A DNA stretch of 10,748 bases from JANNGZ01 sp031404155 (GTDB taxonomy: Bacteria > Pseudomonadota > Gammaproteobacteria > Burkholderiales > Burkholderiaceae_C): assembly GCA_031404155.1 (NCBI GenBank), contig JANNGZ010000392.1, positions 1 through 10,748 on the forward strand, read 5' to 3'. Below, piece by piece: positions 5,741 to 10,748 of the stretch. Numbering within the stretch: position 1 is the stretch's first letter; the number at the start of each line of letters is the position of its first letter. Under the pieces are notes generated by a model. It searched no databases. It saw nothing but the letters and a program-made list of their open reading frames with translations, and was not told the DNA's origin. The position numbers and the translations under genes are program-made.

Positions 5741-7423
5741 CTACGTGGACTGAAGCACCCGGATCAGCATGTCGATCACGTCGTTGCCGTCGGGCGACTT
5801 GAGCCGGTGCTGGCGCAGCGAGCGGGCCAGGTCGGCGCGCGCCAGCACCTTGGTGTCGGCGCGGATCAGGATGCCGGCGATGGCGCGCTGCACTTCGAGC
5901 GAGCGCGCCTGCGGGAACAGGCCGGCAATCTCTTGCAGGCTTTGCGGGTCGGCCAGGCGCTGCCGCGCCAGCGCCTCGAGGGCCCGCACCTGGGCGCCGG
6001 CGGCGGTCATGCGCGCGATGCCCGCGGTGACGGCACGCAGTTCACCCACACCGGCCAGCGGCCGCTGGCGCAGGTAGGCCTGTGCGATCGCGAGATCGTC
6101 GTCACGCGCACTGGTCAGCGCGCGCACGGTGCGTTCGTGGGCCGGTGCATCGCCCAGGCAGGCCAGCACGGCCGAATGCGCCACATTGGCCGGCCGCGGC
6201 GAGCCGGTGGCCAGCAGGTGCCGCGCCAGGCCGGGTTCACGCTCCGGCTGCGGCGCGCAGACCAGGTCGACCTCGTTCTTGCCCAGGCTGCCGCGTGCCA
6301 TGCGCTCGGCGAGCGTGCGCACAAACTCCGCCTGCTCCTGCGCGGGCGAGAGCCACCCCAGGCTGCGCGCCAGCGCCATCATGCGGACCTGCACCGAGGC
6401 CTCGTCGGCGTCGCGTGCAAACGCAAGGTAGCGGTCGCGGGTCGCCCGGTCGCGTTCTATTGCCGCGAGCGCGGCGGCCACCTCGGGCACACGCCGCTGC
6501 GCCGGGCCGACCGAGGCGGCGTAGCGCTCGATATGGTCGAGGAACATGCGCACCTCGGTGGTGTCGCGCTTGAGCACCTCGTGCATGAAGGCGAACTTCA
6601 GCGCGTCCGAGGGCCGGTCGTCGGCAAAGCCGCACATGTCGCGGCGGAAGCCGGCGTGCGGGTCGGCGTCGGTGACCCCGGCGACGGCGATCATCGAGCT
6701 GGGCCCGAAGAGCTTCAGCAGAGTCGGGCTGGGGCGGCCGCTGGCCACCTCGCCCGCGGGCGCCGACTGGAAATAGCGTTCGAGCAGCGGCCCCGCGGTG
6801 CGCCCGAGCGGCGCCGCCGACGAGAACCCGTAGAGCACCGGCACGTCCTTGAAGACATGGCGCAGCCGCTCGCGGTTGCTCTGGCCGTAGCGCTCGCTCA
6901 ACAGCGCGGACAGGCGGTCGGCGTCGGCCTGCGAATGGCCTGCACGCAGCAGGCTGCGCCCGACCTCGGCCGAGGCCGCGTAGCGCGGGTCCGACTTCAG
7001 GGTGTTGCAACCGAAGAGGTACACCTCCTTGAGCTGCGAAAACAAGCCGTTACCGGCTGCGCTGCACGAGGCCTGCTGAAGCTCGTGCACGGTCAGGAAT
7101 TCGCGGTCGTCGAAGCGGTCGGTGTAGAACTCGGTGCCGTCGTCGAAATGGCCGGAAATGATCAGCGCGTCGCAGCTCACGCCGCGTTTGCGGGCCGAGG
7201 CCAGCCAGTCCGGCTGCCCGCGCTGCACCAGTTCGACGAACTTGTAGTCGCCGCGCGGCAGGTGGCGCTGGAACGCGTCCTTCTCGTCGGGCGAATTGAT
7301 GGTGACGGTGCACACCGTTTTGGGTGCAGCGCTTGCAGCGGCTGGCCAGGCCGCGGCCAGGCAGGCCAGGAGCGCGGCCGAGATGCAGGAGAACGAACGG
7401 GCCATGGCGTGTCGAGGCAGCAT
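5741..7423 (-). CDS. Secreted protein with predicted caspase-fold (clan CD) His/Cys domain, copy A
   Basis: I do not recognise this as a named family. Numbered from ATG 7423 (560 residues), a signal peptide covers about 1-33, ending ASA. The following domain carries CDALIISGHFDDG with His92 after a hydrophobic strand, LTVHEL about 20 residues later, and LKEVYLFGCNTL with Cys139 after a second strand. A third strand, DVPVLYGFSSAAPLG, follows. This order (strand-His, helix, strand-Cys, strand) is that of caspase-fold clan CD peptidases (CHAT, C25, DUF4347); LFGCN is close to the LYGCN motif of DUF4347. The region after about residue 270 is alpha-helical, HEAT-like in rhythm (for example VQRAIAGILIRAD). 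Seven cysteines are shared with copy B. The ATG at 7405 is an equally possible start with a 26-residue signal peptide; neither has a good Shine-Dalgarno. It follows copy B after 121 bases on the same strand. A protease role in the periplasm or outside is inferred from motifs only. Confidence 0.8.
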   Translation of the reverse strand: MLPRHAMARSFSCISAALLACLAAAWPAAASAAPKTVCTVTINSPDEKDAFQRHLPRGDYKFVELVQRGQPDWLASARKRGVSCDALIISGHFDDGTEFYTDRFDDREFLTVHELQQASCSAAGNGLFSQLKEVYLFGCNTLKSDPRYAASAEVGRSLLRAGHSQADADRLSALLSERYGQSNRERLRHVFKDVPVLYGFSSAAPLGRTAGPLLERYFQSAPAGEVASGRPSPTLLKLFGPSSMIAVAGVTDADPHAGFRRDMCGFADDRPSDALKFAFMHEVLKRDTTEVRMFLDHIERYAASVGPAQRRVPEVAAALAAIERDRATRDRYLAFARDADEASVQVRMMALARSLGWLSPAQEQAEFVRTLAERMARGSLGKNEVDLVCAPQPEREPGLARHLLATGSPRPANVAHSAVLACLGDAPAHERTVRALTSARDDDLAIAQAYLRQRPLAGVGELRAVTAGIARMTAAGAQVRALEALARQRLADPQSLQEIAGLFPQARSLEVQRAIAGILIRADTKVLARADLARSLRQHRLKSPDGNDVIDMLIRVLQST

Positions 7424-7544
7424 GGCCGAGTGTTCCACAAGCCGAGCTCGCCATACCAAAGGGCATGTAAGCGAACGCGGCTCTGCGGGACCGCGCCCCG
7501 GGGCCCGGCCAGGGGCGCGGGACGAAAAAGGCGCCAAAAGACGT
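7424..7544. other. Spacer between the two paralogues with a GC-rich hairpin
   Basis: This 121-base spacer separates copy B from copy A. It holds a perfect 9-base inverted repeat CCGCGCCCC/GGGGCGCGG at 7491-7499 and 7512-7520. A run of five T on the minus strand lies on the copy-B side of the hairpin, before it in the direction of transcription, so this is not a canonical terminator. No clear promoter for copy A is visible. The spacer is long enough for one, so co-transcription of the pair is possible but not shown. Confidence 0.5.
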
Positions 7545-9281
7545 TCAGGAAGATTGCAAGCGGCGGATCAGCGCATCGATCATGTCGTCGCCGGGAGGGG
7601 ACGCCCGGCGGTCCTTTTGCAGGGTGTGCACGAGCTGCGTGCCGGCAATCGCGCGCAGGTCGGCGCGGATCAGGATGCCCGCGATCGCGGCCTGCACAGC
7701 CTGTGACGAGGTTTCCGAGAAGAGGCGGGTCAGCCTGTCCAGCACGTCTCGGTCGGCGACATAGTGCCGGCCCAAGGTCTCCAGCGCGCGCACCTGCGTT
7801 TCGGACGCGGGCATGCGGGCGATGTTCTCCGCAAGCCGGCGCAACTCGGCGGTGTCGGTGATCGGCCGCTGCCGCAGGTAGGCCTGCGCGATTTGCACAT
7901 CCGCTGTGTTCGGGCTGAGCAGCCCCTCGAGCGTGCGCGCACGGCCCTCGGCACTGCCCAGGCAGGCGCGCACCGCGGCCTGCGACACGCCGCTGGCCGT
8001 GCTCTCTGGCGCCGCGCCGCGGTTGAACGCGCCGTCGAGCTCACGCCCCTGGTTCAGGGTGCAGGCAAGGTCCACCTCGCCCATGCCGATGGCGCCGCGG
8101 GCCTGCATGGCGCCGAGCATCTGCGCCAGTTCACGCCAGCGTTCGTCGGCCGACAGCCAGCCCAGGTCGCGCGCGAGCGTGAGCATGCGGGCCCGCACCG
8201 CCGGCTGGTCGGCGTCGCGTGCGAAGTCGAGAAAGCGCGCGCGGGTGGGGGCATCACCGGCGATGCCTGCGAGCGCCTGGGCCACCTCCGGCGTCCGCCG
8301 TGCAGGGTTGTCGAGTGCCGTCGCATAGCGCTGGATGCGGTCGAGATGGACTCGGGTCTCCGCCATCGGCCGTTGCAGCAGCTGGTGAACGAAGCCGAGC
8401 TTCTTCGCGTCCGGCAAACGCTCATCGGCGAACTGGCACACGTCGCGCCGGATCGCGGCGTGCGGATCCTTGTCGGTCATGCCCTGGGTCGCGGTCATGC
8501 CGAAAGGCGCGAAGTGCCCGAGCAGGCGGCTGCTGGCGCGGCCTTGTCCGACCTCGCTCGCGCCGTTGCTGCGGAAGTAGGCGCTCAGCGTGGAGGCTGC
8601 AACCGGGCCCAGCGGCGCCACCGACGAGAAGCCGTAGATCACCGGAACGTCCTTGAACACCTGGCGCATGCGGTCGCGGCTGCTCTCCCCGTGCCCGGCG
8701 TTCAAGGAGCGCAGGCGGCGCTCGGCTTCCTTGAGCGAATGCCCTTCGCGCATCAGGCTGCGCACCACCTCGGCCGACGCGCTGCTGTTGGCCTCGGGGT
8801 TGAGCGTGTCGCAGCCGAAGAGGTGGACCTCCTTCAGCTTGGAAAAGAGGCCCGGGCAAGAGTCGCTACAGGAGACGCGCTCCAATTCGTCGACAGGCAG
8901 GAACTCGCGGTCCTCGAGCCGGTCGGTGAAGAACTGGTTGCCGCCATCGTAGTGGCCGGAGACGATCAGCACGTCGCAGCTGACACCAGCACGACAGGCC
9001 GAGGCCAGCCAATCCGGCCGGCCGCGCTCGACCAGTTCGACGAACTTGACCTTTGCCGCGGGCAAGTGGCGGCGGAACACCTCCTTCTCGTCGGCGGAAT
9101 TGACGGTGATGGTGCAGACCGTCTTGGTTTGGGATGGGATCTGGGTTGGGCTCTGAATCTGGGTCGGGCTCTGAATCTGCTGCTTCTGCTTGCGGGTCGG
9201 CGCGTCGGCCGCGGCGAACGCCGTCGACCACGACAGCGCCGCTGCGAACGAAAGGAGAAGGAACTTCAGCGGCCAGCGCAT
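7545..9281 (-). CDS. Secreted protein with predicted caspase-fold (clan CD) His/Cys domain, copy B
   Basis: This is the paralogue of the gene downstream, 578 residues from ATG 9281. A signal peptide covers about 1-24 (MRWPLKFLLLSF, ending AFA). A Gln/Ser/Thr/Pro linker at 30-52 contains QIQSPT twice and then QIPSQT; copy A lacks it. The conserved domain starts at KTVC (53-56) and has CDVLIVSGHYDGG with His110, LPVDEL, LKEVHLFGCDTL with Cys157, and DVPVIYGFSSVAPLG. The helical C-terminal region ends IDALIRRLQSS. From KTVC to the end it aligns with copy A at a constant offset and equal total length, with about two thirds identity over the first 108 positions by hand count. Shared cysteines are 56, 102, 138, 157, 282, 407 and 440. 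GAAGG seven bases before ATG 9281 and the signal peptide support this start; an in-frame GTG at 9410 after AGGAG would add 43 residues and bury the signal peptide. Function is unknown. Confidence 0.82.
   Translation of the reverse strand: MRWPLKFLLLSFAAALSWSTAFAAADAPTRKQKQQIQSPTQIQSPTQIPSQTKTVCTITVNSADEKEVFRRHLPAAKVKFVELVERGRPDWLASACRAGVSCDVLIVSGHYDGGNQFFTDRLEDREFLPVDELERVSCSDSCPGLFSKLKEVHLFGCDTLNPEANSSASAEVVRSLMREGHSLKEAERRLRSLNAGHGESSRDRMRQVFKDVPVIYGFSSVAPLGPVAASTLSAYFRSNGASEVGQGRASSRLLGHFAPFGMTATQGMTDKDPHAAIRRDVCQFADERLPDAKKLGFVHQLLQRPMAETRVHLDRIQRYATALDNPARRTPEVAQALAGIAGDAPTRARFLDFARDADQPAVRARMLTLARDLGWLSADERWRELAQMLGAMQARGAIGMGEVDLACTLNQGRELDGAFNRGAAPESTASGVSQAAVRACLGSAEGRARTLEGLLSPNTADVQIAQAYLRQRPITDTAELRRLAENIARMPASETQVRALETLGRHYVADRDVLDRLTRLFSETSSQAVQAAIAGILIRADLRAIAGTQLVHTLQKDRRASPPGDDMIDALIRRLQSS
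9143..9178 (-). repeat. Tandem 18-bp repeat encoding a QIQSPT linker
   Basis: Two adjacent 18-base units, GGGTTGGGCTCTGAATCT and GGGTCGGGCTCTGAATCT, differ at one base. A more degenerate third unit precedes them on the plus strand. On the minus strand they encode QIQSPT twice, followed by QIPSQT. The unit is a multiple of three, so copy-number change would keep the frame and alter linker length between signal peptide and catalytic-like domain. Confidence 0.85.
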
Positions 9282-9596
9282 GGTTCGGCCTTCACCGTCA
9301 CAGCGCGGCTTGGCGCTGCGCGGGGTTGATGCGCGAGGGCCTGGCCACGCTGCATTGCCGCGGCTTGATGCCGCGACTGGGCATGCCTGCCGGATTCGGA
9401 TCTTCGTCACTGCGACTCCTGGGTGTCGACGCATCACGAATGTGGGCGGTTCAGCCCGTCCCTGCCATCGGACGGCGGCGCGATCCGCGCGACGCGATGT
9501 CCTACAGGCCCGGGAACCGGCGCGTGGCTGATAGGCTGGTGCCGGCTGCCGGCGTTTGCGGTGGGCCGCATCGGCAACGACGACCCAGGAGCCCGC
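9282..9596. other. Divergent intergenic region between copy B and methyltransferase
   Basis: This is a 315-base gap between divergently transcribed genes, so promoters for both should lie here. I see the ribosome binding site of copy B (GAAGG on the minus strand, 9289-9293), that of the methyltransferase (AGGAG, 9587-9591), and a short hairpin CGCGGC/GCCGCG at 9359-9375. No sigma70-like -35/-10 pair is convincing. A minus-strand AGGAG followed by GTG at 9410 is in frame with copy B and could be a remnant or alternative start. Otherwise I see nothing in it. Confidence 0.45.
9587..9591 (+). promoter_or_regulatory. Ribosome binding site deciding a TTG start
   Basis: AGGAG stands five bases before TTG at 9597. 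No ATG lies near the beginning of the conserved methyltransferase domain, so this site decides the start. Confidence 0.7.
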
Positions 9597-10229
9597 TTGA
9601 CCCTCAAGCCCGAGGACCTGAAGCAGATCGCCGCGCGCACGCTGGCGCACTACGAGCAGCATGCCCAGGCGTACTGGGAAGGCACGCGCGGCCACGACGT
9701 GAGCCAGAACATCGGCGCGCTGCTGCAGCACATCGAGGCTGCACCGCCCTTCGAATTGCTCGACTTCGGCTGCGGCCCGGGGCGCGACCTCTGCACGTTC
9801 AAAACACTCGGCCATCGTGCCACCGGCCTCGAAGGCTCACCGCAGCTGGCCGCGATGGCGCGCAATCACAGCGGCTGCGAGGTGCTCGAGCAGAACTTCC
9901 TGCAACTGGCGCTGCCCGAGCAACACTTCGATGGCGTGTTCGCCAACGCGGTCTTGTTCCACATCCCGAGCCAGGCCTTGCCGCGTGTGCTGCGCGAGTT
10001 GCACGCCACGCTGAAGGCGGGCGGCGTGCTCCTCAGCTCCAACCCGCGTGGTGCCGGCCAGGAGGGCTGGAACGGCGAGCGTTATGGCGCCTTCCATGAT
10101 TGGCAAACCTGGCGCGCCCACATGAGCGCTGCCGGCTTCGACGAACTGGATCACTACTACCGGCCCGCGGGCGTACCGCGCGAGCAGCAGCCCTGGCTGG
10201 CGAGCGTGTGGCGAAAGCCGCGGCGCTGA
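9597..10229 (+). CDS. Class I SAM-dependent methyltransferase
   Basis: This is a 210-residue Rossmann-fold methyltransferase, complete for the small class I type. Motif I reads ELLDFGCGPGRD (about 53-64), the SAM-binding glycine loop. The acidic residue that binds the ribose hydroxyls is Glu79 in ATGLEGSP. Motif IV-like FDGVFANAVLFHI (about 111-123) and the post-motif ALPRVLRELHATLKAGGVLLSSNP follow the UbiE/methyltransf_11 pattern. There is no signal peptide or membrane segment; it should be cytoplasmic. The substrate cannot be deduced; the variable C-terminal part (EGWNGERYGAFHDWQTW) is typical of small-molecule methyltransferases. The start is TTG 9597 after AGGAG; the frame is open upstream to 9423 but that part has no conserved-looking sequence. 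It is divergent from copy B and convergent with the deaminase, so it is probably its own transcript. Confidence 0.88.
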   Translation: MTLKPEDLKQIAARTLAHYEQHAQAYWEGTRGHDVSQNIGALLQHIEAAPPFELLDFGCGPGRDLCTFKTLGHRATGLEGSPQLAAMARNHSGCEVLEQNFLQLALPEQHFDGVFANAVLFHIPSQALPRVLRELHATLKAGGVLLSSNPRGAGQEGWNGERYGAFHDWQTWRAHMSAAGFDELDHYYRPAGVPREQQPWLASVWRKPRR

Positions 10230-10327
10230 ACGCCTGGCCCTGGTTCAGCCCGAGATCGATGCCCGGCCGATAGTCGATGCGCGGCTCGCCGCGTGTCGGT
10301 TCACGGCAGCTGGCGTCGGGTGGCGGT
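10230..10327. other. Convergent intergenic gap without visible terminator
   Basis: This 98-base gap lies between two converging genes. It contains only short GC palindromes such as GCGGC/GCCGC around 10282-10293 and no T tract on either strand, so no intrinsic terminator can be called. Confidence 0.4.
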
Positions 10328-10748
10328 TCATCGCGGCGGGCCGGCGTCGGTAAGCGACTCGCCATAGACCATGCGCGAGATGGCGGCCCAGCCGGCCGCC
10401 GCCTCGCACATGCGGCACGGGCGCGAGGTCGAGACGAGCGTGCAACCCGAAAGATTGCGTGTGCGCAGGCGCCGGGCCGCGTCGCGGATGGCTTCCATTT
10501 CGGCGTGCGCGGTGGGGTCGTTGGCAGTGACCACGCGGCTGGGCGCGGCACCCACCACCGCGTCCCCGCGCAGCACCACGGCGCCAAACGCCTGGTCCCC
10601 CGCGGCCACCGCTTCGTCGCGCAGCGCCTCGGCGCGGCGCATCGCATCTTGCAGCGGCGTGGCATGCGCAGGCGCAGTGCCGATGAGCAGCCCGGGCATC
10701 GCAGCCACAAACGCAACGCCGAGGCAGTGGCGGCGGCGCAGGCCGCGA
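10328..10748 (-). CDS. Nucleoside/cytidine-type deaminase with probable export signal, 5' partial
   Basis: This is a zinc-dependent deaminase of the cytidine/deoxycytidylate/guanine deaminase superfamily, converting an amino group on a base or nucleoside to a keto group. Numbered from the in-frame GTG at 10708, the zinc and proton-transfer motif is HAE (His68, Glu70) in DPTAHAEMEA, and the second zinc motif is PCRMC (Cys98, Cys101) in STSRPCRMCEAAAG. The core begins at DAMRRAEALRDEA. Upstream the frame stays open to the right edge and encodes RRRHCLG followed by a hydrophobic stretch ending APAHA, just before the domain. That looks like a Tat-type or general signal peptide whose beginning is outside the window, so the gene is treated as 5' partial. 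The C-terminus stops about ten residues after VYGESL, shorter than typical tRNA adenosine or guanine deaminases. Most relatives are cytoplasmic, so export would be unusual. The substrate is unknown. Confidence 0.82.
   Translation of the reverse strand, partial: RGLRRRHCLGVAFVAAMPGLLIGTAPAHATPLQDAMRRAEALRDEAVAAGDQAFGAVVLRGDAVVGAAPSRVVTANDPTAHAEMEAIRDAARRLRTRNLSGCTLVSTSRPCRMCEAAAGWAAISRMVYGESLTDAGPPR

Noticed and set aside
7491..7520. Perfect GC hairpin after copy B as an intrinsic terminator
   Set aside because: The T run lies before the hairpin in the direction of transcription, not after it.
5498..7861. 787-codon plus-strand frame antisense to copies A and B
   Set aside because: It has low-complexity Arg/Gly/Ala/His content, no recognisable domain, and crosses several gene boundaries; the minus-strand paralogues conserve each other and so are the real genes.
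7764..9329. 521-codon plus-strand frame antisense to copy B
   Set aside because: It is of the same nature as the frame above; similarity to the other shadow frame only mirrors the paralogy of the minus-strand genes.
9282..9815. Extension of copy B upstream to 9815
   Set aside because: It would be antisense to the methyltransferase and place the signal peptide at residue 179; ATG 9281 with GAAGG is far better.
10245..10335. Frameshift having cut off the deaminase C-terminus
   Set aside because: None of the three frames beyond the stop shows a recognisable continuation of the deaminase domain, so a naturally short C-terminus is as likely.
1..10748. CRISPR array, tRNA, insertion sequence or attachment site
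   Set aside because: No regularly spaced repeats, tRNA-like cloverleaf, transposase motif or flanking target duplication was seen on either strand.

Overview
The window looks like chromosome of a high-GC betaproteobacterium, most likely Burkholderiales (Comamonadaceae or Rubrivivax/Leptothrix-like). This rests on GC-saturated third positions, the gene families present, and GC-rich intergenic repeats of a style common in that group. No rRNA, tRNA, CRISPR, integrase or transposase is visible. Genus assignment is inference.

Eight of ten genes lie on the minus strand and read from about 9281 down to 21. In transcription order they are: two tandem paralogous secreted proteins of an apparently undescribed family (9281-7545 and 7423-5741); a Spy/CpxP-family periplasmic protein (5562-5080); an OmpR-type response regulator (5046-4357); a sensor histidine kinase (4126-2753); a phospholipase D-superfamily protein (2668-1313); a dodecin flavin-binding protein (1158-949); and the N-terminal part of a ClpP-class, NfeD-type membrane serine protease (929-21) that breaks off abnormally near the window edge. 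To the right, a class I SAM-dependent methyltransferase (9597-10229, plus) runs divergently from the tandem pair and converges on an exported-looking cytidine/guanine-type deaminase (minus, running off the right edge).

The most interesting item is the tandem pair. Both proteins have a signal peptide, a domain with a histidine after a hydrophobic strand (SGHF/SGHY) and a cysteine after a second hydrophobic strand (LFGCNTL/LFGCDTL), then a long alpha-helical C-terminal region. The His/Cys placement is that of clan CD (caspase/CHAT/gingipain fold) peptidases, and the cysteine motif resembles the LYGCN motif of the DUF4347 family. The two copies align without net gaps over about 526 residues and share seven cysteines. 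I infer a secreted caspase-fold protease-like family, duplicated in place. This is motif reading, not a database result.

The middle block (Spy-like protein, response regulator, kinase) reads as an envelope-stress module of the Cpx/Zra type. Between regulator and kinase lies a 230-bp cluster of direct and inverted repeats that obscures the kinase start and may set the ratio of the two proteins. Functional links between the tandem pair and this module are suggested only by adjacency and shared strand.
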